Positions 1-6,886 of a stretch of DNA of 11,866 nucleotides are shown in pieces. The stretch is taken from positions 1 to 11,866 of the forward strand of contig WRJV01000288.1 in assembly GCA_009778415.1 (NCBI GenBank). Reading direction: 5' to 3'. How positions within the stretch are numbered: the stretch's first letter is position 1; each line of letters begins with the position of its first letter. Below the pieces are notes generated by a model. That model ran no database searches. It was not told where the DNA came from and worked only from the letters and a program-made list of their open reading frames with translations. The translations under genes and the position numbers were made by a program. Source of the DNA: Clostridiales bacterium (GTDB lineage Bacteria > Bacillota > Clostridia > Peptostreptococcales > Anaerovoracaceae).

Positions 1-306
1 GCCTCCGAAAATGTCGAATATGTCCTCAAAACCGCCGGCACCGCCGCCAAACCCTGCGCCGCCAAACCCGGCGCTTGGATCGACGCCGGCATGCCCAAAC
101 CGGTCGTACTTGTTTTTCTTGTCAGGGTCGGAAAGAATGCTGTATGCCTCGTTTACTTCTTTGAACTTCTCTTCCGCTTTTTTGTCGCCAGGATTTTTGT
201 CGGGGTGGTACTGCATGGCTTTTTTCCTGAAAGCGCTCTTTATCTCGCTTTCAGCCGCACCCTTTTTCAATCCCAGAACCTCGTAATAATCACGTTTTTC
301 AGCCAT
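1..306 (-). CDS. dnaJ: Chaperone protein DnaJ (Hsp40), N-terminal part, cut by the window edge
   Basis: DnaJ is the J-domain co-chaperone that delivers unfolded substrates to DnaK and stimulates its ATPase in the cytosol. The 102 visible codons start MAEKRDYYEVLGL and contain a complete J-domain, with the HPD motif at residues 34-36 in the context YHPDKN, then the helix ending FGHAG. A Gly/Phe-rich segment (GFGGAGFGGGAGGFEDIF) begins around residue 80, as in type I DnaJ. The zinc-finger and C-terminal domains would lie beyond base 1. The ATG at 304-306 is supported by GAGGAG at 314-319 with 7 bases of spacing. It is the last visible gene of the hrcA-grpE-dnaK-dnaJ operon, 113 bases after dnaK. 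That gap holds two hairpins which may lower its expression relative to dnaK. The identity is certain; the full length is unknown. Confidence 0.97.
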   Translation of the reverse strand, partial: MAEKRDYYEVLGLKKGAAESEIKSAFRKKAMQYHPDKNPGDKKAEEKFKEVNEAYSILSDPDKKNKYDRFGHAGVDPSAGFGGAGFGGGAGGFEDIFDIFGG

Positions 307-324
307 TCTCCCTCTCCTCAAACG

Positions 325-345
325 CGGGCTTTCGCCCAAAGCCCG
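325..345 (-). promoter_or_regulatory. Hairpin in the dnaJ leader, just upstream of the ribosome binding site
   Basis: Perfect 8-base inverted repeat, CGGGCTTT and AAAGCCCG, with a 5-base loop at 333-337. It ends six bases before the GAGGAG ribosome binding site of dnaJ (314-319). No U-run follows on the transcribed strand, so it is unlikely to be an intrinsic terminator. A role in translation of dnaJ or in mRNA stability is inference. Confidence 0.55.
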
Positions 346-361
346 ACTCCTCTAATTAACC

Positions 362-398
362 AGCTTTGCACAGTGGCATAGCGCTACTGTGCAAAGCT
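362..398 (-). repeat. Large palindromic hairpin between dnaK and dnaJ
   Basis: Perfect 13-base inverted repeat, AGCTTTGCACAGT (362-374) and ACTGTGCAAAGCT (386-398), separated by 11 bases. It lies 21 bases after the dnaK stop. In the transcript it would form a long stable stem. The sequence following it on the minus strand is GGTTAATTAG, which has no U-tract, so a standard intrinsic terminator is not supported. It could be an mRNA-processing or 3'-stabilising structure that separates dnaK from dnaJ expression, or a copy of a dispersed palindromic repeat. Confidence 0.7.
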
Positions 399-419
399 TG
401 GTCATATGTATTCGTCCTC

Positions 420-2315
420 TTACTGGTCGTCGTCAACCACTTCGTATTCAGCGTCGACTACGTTGTCGTCCATTTCCTCTTTTTTCCGCGATTGGCCGTC
501 TGCCGCACCCATGCCCGGGTCAAAGCCGTTTGGATCAAAGCCGCCTTGGTCAAAACCGCCCGCACCGCCTTGAGCCGATTGCGCCTGCTGGTACATCTTG
601 GCAGAAATAGTATGGAACTCTTCCGTAAGTTTTTCTGTCTTGTCCTTTATTTCTTCGATGTTCGTCCCTTCAAGCGCCGCTGACAATTCGTCTTTTCTGG
701 CATTGATCCTGTCCTTTTCATCCTGCGACAAGTTTGCGTCGATTTCCTTCAGCGATTTTTCCGTTTCGTAGACCAGGGTTTCAGCCCTGTTTCTGAGGTC
801 GACTTCCTCTTTTTTCTTTTTGTCCTCTGCCGCGTACTGCTCAGCCTCTTTTACTTTCGCCTTGATCTCGTCGTCCGTAAGCTTCGTCGACGATGTTATG
901 GTGATCCTCTGCTCCTTGCCTGTCCCCATGTCCTTGGCGCTCACGTTTACGATGCCGTTGGCGTCGATGTCAAAGGTGACCTCAATTTGCGGAACGCCGC
1001 GCGGTGCCGGCGGAATCCCGGCAAGCTGAAAGCGCCCCAGCGTAATGTTCCCTGCCGCCATTTCCCGCTCGCCCTGCATGACGTGGATGTCAACAGCAGT
1101 CTGGTTGTCGGCAGCAGTCGAGAATATCTGGCTTTTCTTCGTCGGGATGGTTGTGTTCCTTTCGATCAGCCTAGTGGCTACAGCGCCAAGCGTCTCGATG
1201 GAAAGCGACAGCGGCGTTACGTCGAGGAGCAGCACGTCGTGTACCTCCCCTGTCAAGACGCCCGCCTGTATCGCAGCGCCGATAGCTACGCACTCGTCGG
1301 GGTTGATGCCTTTGAACGGCTCTTTCCCGGTTACTTTTTTTACGGCTTCCTGGACCGCCGGCACCCTGGTCGAGCCGCCGACGAGGATGACTTTTGCAAG
1401 CTCGCCGCTGGTCACCCCGGCATCGGCCATCGCCTTGTGCATTGGTTCTATCGTCTTAGCGACGAGGCTTTCGGTCAATTGGTCGAATTTCGCCCTTGTT
1501 ACGTCCATGTTCAGATGGAGCGGCCCATCTTGGTTGACAGTAATAAATGGCAGGTTAACATTTGTGGTCTGCGAACTTGAAAGCTCCTTCTTGGCCTTTT
1601 CTGCCGCCTCCCTGAGCCTCTGGTGCGCCATTTTGTCTGCCCGAAGGTCGATGCCGAACTCCTTCGCGAACTGGTCTGCCATGAATCCCAAAAGCGCGTC
1701 GTCAAAATCGTCGCCGCCCAGCTTGTTGTTGCCGTTTGTGGCAAGCACTTCAAACACGCCGTCGCCCAGTTCCAGAACCGACACGTCAAAGGTTCCGCCG
1801 CCCAAATCGTAGACCAGGATTTTGTGGGTCGAATCGTCTTTGTCGAGCCCGTAAGCGAGGGATGCCGCCGTCGGCTCGTTGATGATCCTCTTCACATCGA
1901 GCCCGGCAATCCTGCCCGCGTCTTTTGTGGCCTGCTTCTGGCTGTCAGTAAAATACGCCGGCACTGTAATGACTGCCTCCGTGACTTTTTCGCCCAGGTA
2001 GCTTTCCGCGTCAGTCTTCAATTTCCCCAGAATCATCGCTGAAATGTCCTGTGGGGTGTACCTTTTCCCGTCTATTTCGATTGAATAGTCAGTGCCCATT
2101 TGCCTCTTGATCGATGAAATCGTCCTCGTGGGGTTTGTTATCGCTTGCCGTTTGGCAGTTTCGCCTACAAGGCGTTCGCCGTTTTTCGCAAAGCCCACCA
2201 CAGAAGGAGTCGTCCTGTTCCCCTCGGCGTTGGCTATGACGACTGGCTCGCCGCCTTCCAGCACCGATACGCATGAATTTGTAGTCCCTAAGTCTATTCC
2301 TATTACTTTACCCAT
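420..2315 (-). CDS. dnaK: Chaperone protein DnaK (Hsp70)
   Basis: DnaK is the cytosolic Hsp70 ATPase that binds exposed hydrophobic peptide segments and refolds clients with DnaJ and GrpE. The 631-residue product has the Hsp70 signatures in order: phosphate loop GIDLGTTNS (6-14), DLGGGTFDVS (170-179), VGGSTRVPAV (312-321) and the interdomain linker with VLLLDVTPLS (361-370). A beta-sandwich substrate-binding domain, a helical lid with many charged residues and a flexible tail follow; the tail has three GFD units and ends EYEVVDDDQ. The N-terminal lobe lacks the insert typical of proteobacterial DnaK, the Gram-positive arrangement. I chose the ATG at 2313-2315 because GAGGTGA lies four bases upstream and MGKVIGIDLGTT is the usual beginning; a GTG three codons earlier is in frame but falls in the ribosome binding site. 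It follows grpE by 33 bases in the HrcA-controlled operon. Confidence 0.99.
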   Translation of the reverse strand: MGKVIGIDLGTTNSCVSVLEGGEPVVIANAEGNRTTPSVVGFAKNGERLVGETAKRQAITNPTRTISSIKRQMGTDYSIEIDGKRYTPQDISAMILGKLKTDAESYLGEKVTEAVITVPAYFTDSQKQATKDAGRIAGLDVKRIINEPTAASLAYGLDKDDSTHKILVYDLGGGTFDVSVLELGDGVFEVLATNGNNKLGGDDFDDALLGFMADQFAKEFGIDLRADKMAHQRLREAAEKAKKELSSSQTTNVNLPFITVNQDGPLHLNMDVTRAKFDQLTESLVAKTIEPMHKAMADAGVTSGELAKVILVGGSTRVPAVQEAVKKVTGKEPFKGINPDECVAIGAAIQAGVLTGEVHDVLLLDVTPLSLSIETLGAVATRLIERNTTIPTKKSQIFSTAADNQTAVDIHVMQGEREMAAGNITLGRFQLAGIPPAPRGVPQIEVTFDIDANGIVNVSAKDMGTGKEQRITITSSTKLTDDEIKAKVKEAEQYAAEDKKKKEEVDLRNRAETLVYETEKSLKEIDANLSQDEKDRINARKDELSAALEGTNIEEIKDKTEKLTEEFHTISAKMYQQAQSAQGGAGGFDQGGFDPNGFDPGMGAADGQSRKKEEMDDNVVDAEYEVVDDDQ

Positions 2316-2348
2316 TTTTCTCACCTCATTTTTCTTACTTAATTCAAT

Positions 2349-2930
2349 TTATTCAGCCACTTTGACCATGCTTGGCCTGATAACTTTGTTGTTCAATTTA
2401 TAACCCTTTTGAATTACGTCGCAGATTTTCCCGCTTTCAAATCCGCTGTCGGCCGATGTCATTACTGCGTTGTGGACGTTAGGGTCGAAATCAGCCCCCA
2501 GCGCATCGATCTCTTCAAGCCCGGACCTTTCAAGCACAGTTTTCAAATTCTTGAATATCATGGACATCCCTTCCACATAGCTTCCGGAAGCGTCCGCTTC
2601 GTGGGAAAGGGCCCGTTCAAAGTCGTCCATCACGTCAAGCAGCTCCCCTACGAGCTTTTCGTTGGCGTATGAGTACACGTCCGCTTTTTCTTTTTCGCTT
2701 CTTCTTTTGTAATTCTGGAAATCTGCCATCAACCGCAAATACTTTGTGTTTTGGCTGTCTTCCTGTTCCGGCGCTTCGCCCTCACCGCTGGTTTCTGCTG
2801 CTTCCGCTGCTTCGGTCCCGTCTGCTGCTTCGCTTGCTTCCGCTGCTCCTGCTGTCTCGGTTCCGCCCGCTGTTTCGGCGTTTTCCCCAATGTCGTCTTT
2901 GGTTTTCTGAGATTCTTTTTCGCTGCTCAT
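2349..2930 (-). CDS. grpE: Nucleotide exchange factor GrpE
   Basis: GrpE releases ADP from DnaK and so resets the chaperone cycle. The 193-residue product has a long disordered N-terminus, then a helical dimerisation region from about residue 60 (YLRLMADFQNYKRRSEKEK), and the conserved C-terminal beta domain with FDPNVHNAV (148-156) and KGYKLNNKVIRPSMV (175-189), close to the family consensus. Residues about 17-52 are almost only Ala, Glu, Gly and Thr, more extended than in many GrpE proteins. The ATG at 2928-2930 overlaps the hrcA stop by one base (TAATG), so translation is probably coupled. A GGGGGGAG ribosome binding site lies inside the end of hrcA, six bases before the start. The length is normal for the family. 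Confidence 0.98.
   Translation of the reverse strand: MSSEKESQKTKDDIGENAETAGGTETAGAAEASEAADGTEAAEAAETSGEGEAPEQEDSQNTKYLRLMADFQNYKRRSEKEKADVYSYANEKLVGELLDVMDDFERALSHEADASGSYVEGMSMIFKNLKTVLERSGLEEIDALGADFDPNVHNAVMTSADSGFESGKICDVIQKGYKLNNKVIRPSMVKVAE
2775..2882 (-). repeat. Low-complexity Ala/Glu-coding tract in grpE
   Basis: This stretch is an imperfect run of short GCTTC/GCTGCTTC-like units on the plus strand. It encodes the alternating Ala/Glu N-terminal tail of GrpE, with repeated EAAEA and EAAD units. The reading frame stays open throughout. It is a plausible site for length change by replication slippage; no function is evident. Confidence 0.5.
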
Positions 2931-3967
2931 TACTCGCTCCCCCCCGGCAATTTAAATGTGTTGCTCAAATTTTCCGTGATATATTCAATAATTGACGTCA
3001 CCTCGTCGTATTTCATCCTCTTGGGCCCGATGACGCCTATTTTGCCCACAAGCTTCCCGTCAACATGGTACGTTGCAGTAACAAGGCTGCAGTCCTTTAT
3101 CACCTCGTCGGAGTTCTCGTCCCCTATCGTGATTATGACACCATTGTCCCTGTTGATCAGTATGTCCCTGAAATAGTCCTTTTTGTCCATCATTTGGAGG
3201 AAGACTTTCGCCTTGTCGATGTCGTTGTACTCCGGGAAGGAAAAAATGTTGGTCAGCCCGTCCATGTAGAGGTTCACGTCCAGCATGCTTTCAAGCGTCC
3301 GGAGGAAGTTCGGCATGATGTTCTGCGCCAGCCTACTCATCGCTTCGAGGTCGCTTTCAAAACTCTTGATGATGTCGAGCTTCAAGGCTTCTGTTATGCT
3401 CTTGCCTTTGTAGTTGTACGTCATCGTCTTGGCGATGATTTCAAGGCCTTCCTCGTTGTACGGCACTGATATTTTCAGCGCGGTGTTCGACACTTTCCCG
3501 CTGTCCGCCACGATCATCAGTATCACTGTGGCGTCGTCCACCGGCATGAGCCTTATGTACCTTATCCTGTCGGTTTCAGGCTTTGGCGTCATGGCAAACG
3601 CCGTGAGCTTTGTGAGTTCTGACAAAAGGCTCGCAGCGTGCTGTATCGTTTTTTCCATTTCTATCACGTTGCTGGTCAGCTTTTCTGCAATCAGCTTCTT
3701 TTCTTCTTCCGTGACCTCGTATTTTTTCATCAGGTTGTCGACATAAAGCCGGTACGCCTTGTCCGAGGGCACCCTTCCTGCAGACGTGTGCGGGTGCGTT
3801 AAAAACCCCATCTCCTCCAAGTCCGACATTTCATTCCTGATCGTTGCCGGGCTTATGCCCATGTCGTATTTTTTGGACAGCGTCCTAGAACCCACAGGCT
3901 CTGCAGAATAGATAAAATCGCTTATTATTGCCTGCAAAATCCGCAGTTTTCTTTCGTTCAAATCCAT
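2930..3967 (-). CDS. hrcA: Heat-inducible transcription repressor HrcA
   Basis: HrcA represses class I heat-shock genes by binding CIRCE, and in studied Gram-positives its activity depends on the GroE chaperonin. The 345-residue product is full length. It starts with a winged-helix DNA-binding domain (LRILQAIISDFIYSAEPVGS, then ISPATIRNEMSDLEEMGFL at 38-56) followed by the hallmark HTSAGRVPSDKAYRLYVD (60-77). A GAF-like dimerisation region with an inserted domain fills the rest, and the C-terminal family motif GKIGVIGPKRMKYDEV is present. The ATG at 3965-3967 is preceded by GGGAGGT at a suitable distance. It is the first gene of the operon, directly behind CIRCE, so it should be autoregulated. 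Its stop codon overlaps the grpE start. Confidence 0.98.
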   Translation of the reverse strand: MDLNERKLRILQAIISDFIYSAEPVGSRTLSKKYDMGISPATIRNEMSDLEEMGFLTHPHTSAGRVPSDKAYRLYVDNLMKKYEVTEEEKKLIAEKLTSNVIEMEKTIQHAASLLSELTKLTAFAMTPKPETDRIRYIRLMPVDDATVILMIVADSGKVSNTALKISVPYNEEGLEIIAKTMTYNYKGKSITEALKLDIIKSFESDLEAMSRLAQNIMPNFLRTLESMLDVNLYMDGLTNIFSFPEYNDIDKAKVFLQMMDKKDYFRDILINRDNGVIITIGDENSDEVIKDCSLVTATYHVDGKLVGKIGVIGPKRMKYDEVTSIIEYITENLSNTFKLPGGSE

Positions 3968-3983
3968 CTGTCCGACCTCCCTG

Positions 3984-4010
3984 TTAGCACTCTCTGTGGG
4001 TGAGTGCTAA
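3984..4010 (-). promoter_or_regulatory. CIRCE operator (HrcA binding site)
   Basis: Perfect match to the CIRCE consensus: TTAGCACTC at 3984-3992, a 9-base spacer, and GAGTGCTAA at 4002-4010. It lies between the predicted promoter and hrcA and would fall at roughly +4 to +30 of the transcript. HrcA binding here would block transcription of hrcA-grpE-dnaK-dnaJ in unstressed cells. Confidence 0.99.
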
Positions 4011-4020
4011 CGATACCTTA

Positions 4021-4049
4021 AATTTAACACTATTGAACCTTTTTGTCAA
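4021..4049 (-). promoter_or_regulatory. Predicted SigA-type promoter of the hrcA-grpE-dnaK-dnaJ operon
   Basis: On the minus strand a consensus -35 TTGACA (4044-4049) is followed after exactly 17 bases by TAAATT (4021-4026), a four-of-six match to the -10 box. The predicted start, near 4014, lies just before CIRCE, which is the usual layout for HrcA-controlled operons. No heat-shock sigma factor site is needed to explain regulation. Confidence 0.8.
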
Positions 4050-4056
4050 TAGTGTT
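4026..4056. promoter_or_regulatory. Second palindrome over the -35 region of the heat-shock promoter
   Basis: Perfect 11-base inverted repeat, AACACTATTGA (4026-4036) and TCAATAGTGTT (4046-4056), with a 9-base spacer. It covers the -35 box and the whole promoter spacer and touches the -10 box. It is unlike CIRCE in sequence but has a similar arm and spacer geometry. It may be an operator for another regulator. Alternatively it is a 3'-end hairpin of the upstream unit, which stops 20 bases before it, but on that strand no U-run follows. Read on the plus strand it is followed by TTTTTG, yet no plus-strand gene needs a terminator. Confidence 0.6.
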
Positions 4057-4076
4057 TTTGAAAATATTTGCTGCAA

Positions 4077-5450
4077 TTATTTGACGTGGAAATCAATCTC
4101 ATGGTACTTGTAAACGATGTCTTTGCCATACAGGCCGTGGTCGTCGTATTCAGCTTCGCCGCACTGGTTGTCGAAGGGGTCCAGCCTTCGGAATTTTTTC
4201 GGCGGGCTGAAATCCTTTTGAAAATCGCTGTTTATCGGGATCCTGAAAGGGTCAATGTTGCCGAAGTAGAAATTCCACCGCTCGTAGGCGCCCCTTATGT
4301 AGGAGGAAGCGCCGTATGACAGGTCCGCATAGGCCCAACCCACCGAGGGTACGCAAAACATGGCCCAGTCGTGCTCCCCGGCGTCGCCGGGCTTCGCGTC
4401 CAGCCCCGACTCCCATTTCGCCGGTATGCCTGAAACCCTGCACAAGGCAATGAACAGCAGTGCCTGGACGCCGCAGTCGCCCTTCATGTTCAGAGCGCAG
4501 TATTCTGCTAGGTTTTCGATGCAGGCGTAATCCCTCACAAACCTGTAGTCGGTCCTCGTGGTGATAAAATCGTAGAAAGCCCTAGCCTTCAGCAGCGGGT
4601 TTGCCTCTTCCCCCGCAAGCTCGCCAGCCAATGCTCTGATGTAAGGCGTGAACTGAACGTGGGGCAGGCATTCGCCCAAAAATTGCATGGCGCCTTCGGG
4701 CAGCTCTGCCGATACAGTTTTCTTCAAGTCGACCTTCGACATGTCCCTGTACTTCACCACGTGGTCGAGGGAGTATTCGATCGAAAAAACCTGCCCTTTC
4801 CTTGCGGTTTCCTCGAAATACACGGTCGGCTGCGCAATATCGTCAGCGGCTACGTATTTTGGCGACGGTGTTATGTCAACTACCTTAAGGTTTCTGACTC
4901 CGTTGCGCTCCAGGGGGATCGGCATGTGGACATATAGTTTCCGGCCTTCCTCCACCGCTTCCGGCGCCAGCGACAGCTCCTGCTTTAGGTGGATGTGGCA
5001 TGAGACGTCCTGCCCGTCTGAAAGGCCGGATATTAGGCCGTCGAGCATGCTGTAGTCGCTGGCATCCCCTTTGCGGGAGCGTTTCCACAGATCGGGGTAG
5101 ACTTTAAACAAGGTCGCGCAGAAACTGTCGAGATACATTGTTTTTCCGTTAAGGTATATCCAGTCGATTTTCCCCTCCAGCTTTAGCTGGTCTAGCTCCT
5201 CTGCCGTAAAATCCAGGATATGCTCCCTTACTTGTGTTAAAGCGTCTTCCTTAGTAAGCGTGTAGCAGCTTTCCAGGTTGTCTAGGTTCATTAGCTCAAA
5301 TTCAAGCCGGCATCTCATTGAATGTGGCAGCCTGCCCTGAAGGCGGTCTTTGACGACCGCCCTCGCGCGCTCAAAATTGCCGCTCCATTTTTCCTTCATT
5401 ACATCCTCGGGCAGCGGGACCGCCAGATGCCGCAGGTCATCGTACTTCAT
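4077..5450 (-). CDS. Transglutaminase-like (papain-fold) superfamily protein
   Basis: The 457-residue product ends in a transglutaminase-like core with a complete Cys-His-Asp triad: Cys326 in KGDCGVQALLF, His360 in GEHDWAMF and Asp376 in YADLSYG. Bacterial proteins with this core are often thiol peptidases or amidases; the substrate here is not known. The first 250 residues match nothing I recognise; they look soluble and mixed helical/beta. No signal peptide or membrane segment is visible, so it is probably cytosolic. I chose the ATG at 5448-5450, which lies one base after the permease stop (TAAGATG) with GAGGGG about ten bases upstream. An in-frame TTG three codons earlier sits almost on that ribosome binding site. 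Position as last gene after a dipeptidase and an amino acid permease makes a role in peptide metabolism plausible but unproven. Confidence 0.9.
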   Translation of the reverse strand: MKYDDLRHLAVPLPEDVMKEKWSGNFERARAVVKDRLQGRLPHSMRCRLEFELMNLDNLESCYTLTKEDALTQVREHILDFTAEELDQLKLEGKIDWIYLNGKTMYLDSFCATLFKVYPDLWKRSRKGDASDYSMLDGLISGLSDGQDVSCHIHLKQELSLAPEAVEEGRKLYVHMPIPLERNGVRNLKVVDITPSPKYVAADDIAQPTVYFEETARKGQVFSIEYSLDHVVKYRDMSKVDLKKTVSAELPEGAMQFLGECLPHVQFTPYIRALAGELAGEEANPLLKARAFYDFITTRTDYRFVRDYACIENLAEYCALNMKGDCGVQALLFIALCRVSGIPAKWESGLDAKPGDAGEHDWAMFCVPSVGWAYADLSYGASSYIRGAYERWNFYFGNIDPFRIPINSDFQKDFSPPKKFRRLDPFDNQCGEAEYDDHGLYGKDIVYKYHEIDFHVK

Positions 5451-5451
5451 C

Positions 5452-6870
5452 TTACTCAATCCCCTCGCCCTTGTAGCCCTGGCCTTTGTTCTTTTTCCAG
5501 AAATACAGGTATACCAAAAGCCCTACCGCCATTATCGCGATGCCAATGATGCCCGCCCTCGGCGCATCCATGAATTCGTTCACCATCAGCACGACATAGG
5601 CTGCGCACGTGACGTATATGGTGGCTCTTCCGCCCCACACCTTGTACGGCCTTTCAAGGTCCGGGTACTTCTTTCGCAGGCGCAGCACGGCGTAAATCGT
5701 CAGCAGGTTCAATATGCTGATTGCGAACAGGAGCAGGTCCACCAGGTCTTCAAGGCTGTTGAACAGCACGAACACTATGGCTAGGCCGCATTCAAACAGG
5801 ATGCCGTATGTGGGGACGCCACGCTTTTCGTCAAGATGCATGAATATCTTCGGGAAGTAGTTTTCCTTTGCCATTGCGTAATACATGCGAGGATCGCAAA
5901 GGACGCTGCCGTTCGCCGTGCCGATGATGCCGATCGTCATGCACACCAGCAGGATGATAAGGCCCGGATGGCCGAGAGTACGGAAGACCACTTCGCTCCC
6001 AAGGTAAAGGTCCTGAAAATCCTCCCCCACGTCCAGCATAGAAAGGATGTCAGCCTGTGGCAGCACCTTGAAAACGGCCAGGTTGAACAGCACGTACAGG
6101 ATGGTGACACCGCCTATTGAGATGATGATCGAAAGCGGCAGGTCCCGCTTCGGGTTCTTCATTTCTTCAGCTACCGTGTTCAGGTTGTACCAGCCGTCGT
6201 ATGCCCAGAGGGAAGCGAAAGTCGCAAAGCCGATCAGGGAAATGAAGCCTGCGATGCCGCCATCTTCCGCAGACGTCCCAACCGTCGAAAGGTTTAGGTC
6301 CAGTGGTTGGTTCCCTGTGGAAAGCCCCACGAAAATTACCATCAAAACAGGGATAATCCTGATGACCATGGAAAAATTCTGGTAGATCATCATTTCCCTT
6401 GCGCCCAGAAGGTTTATGCCCATCAGCACCAGTATGATGAGGATTGCGAGTATTTTGACGGTGGCATCACCCATCTCAAAATCCGTATTGGCTCTAAACA
6501 CCCTCTCGTAAGCCTTCACTGCCACCATCGACAGTGCCGCCACGCCCCCGCAGCCAGTCAGTATGAACGTCGAAAACCCGTTCAGGAAGCCAAACGCCGG
6601 GGCGTACGCTTCGGTGAGGTAAACCGTCTGCCCGCCTGCCACCGGCATGCTAGCGCCGAGTTCCGCAAAACAAAGGCCTGCGGCGATCGTGACAAGCCCT
6701 CCGACTATCCATGCGACAATCGACCAGCCTGCGCTGTAGTTCGTCCGCTCAAGCACGAAGCTGCCTACGAAATAGATGCCGGAGCCGATCATGATGCCTG
6801 CGACGATGCTTATGCCGCCAAAAACGCCTATCGTTTTTTTGAAGCTGCCCTCATGGGTGTTGTTGTCCAT
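5452..6870 (-). CDS. APC superfamily amino acid permease, LAT/SteT-like
   Basis: An integral membrane protein of 472 residues with about twelve hydrophobic segments, the usual size for the amino acid-polyamine-organocation superfamily (AA_permease_2 type). The substrate-binding glycine motif of the first helix is present as GIMIGSGIY (25-33). Helix 2 leads into CFAELGASMPVAGGQTVYL (67-85), close to the ELG-x-P-x-(S/A)GG motif of the LAT group. AYDGWYNLNTVAEEMKNP (223-240) matches the YDGW-x-LN-EE-x-NP motif of the same group. Such proteins import or exchange neutral amino acids in the cytoplasmic membrane; the exact substrate cannot be read here. The C-terminal tail is basic and glycine-rich. 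AAGGAGGG precedes the ATG with good spacing. It follows the dipeptidase by 16 bases and is coupled to the transglutaminase-like gene, suggesting a peptide and amino acid module. Confidence 0.93.
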   Translation of the reverse strand: MDNNTHEGSFKKTIGVFGGISIVAGIMIGSGIYFVGSFVLERTNYSAGWSIVAWIVGGLVTIAAGLCFAELGASMPVAGGQTVYLTEAYAPAFGFLNGFSTFILTGCGGVAALSMVAVKAYERVFRANTDFEMGDATVKILAILIILVLMGINLLGAREMMIYQNFSMVIRIIPVLMVIFVGLSTGNQPLDLNLSTVGTSAEDGGIAGFISLIGFATFASLWAYDGWYNLNTVAEEMKNPKRDLPLSIIISIGGVTILYVLFNLAVFKVLPQADILSMLDVGEDFQDLYLGSEVVFRTLGHPGLIILLVCMTIGIIGTANGSVLCDPRMYYAMAKENYFPKIFMHLDEKRGVPTYGILFECGLAIVFVLFNSLEDLVDLLLFAISILNLLTIYAVLRLRKKYPDLERPYKVWGGRATIYVTCAAYVVLMVNEFMDAPRAGIIGIAIMAVGLLVYLYFWKKNKGQGYKGEGIE

Positions 6871-6886
6871 TGTTTTCCCTCCTTTT

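Noticed and set aside
362..398. Intrinsic terminator between dnaK and dnaJ
   Set aside because: The stem is strong, but the transcribed strand continues with GGTTAATTAG rather than a U-run, so standard termination is not supported.
1045..1812. A 255-codon open frame on the plus strand opposite dnaK
   Set aside because: dnaK is well known for long open antisense frames, which were once misannotated as a glutamate dehydrogenase. The composition is Ser/Thr/Ala-rich with no domain, and DnaK on the other strand is unmistakable.
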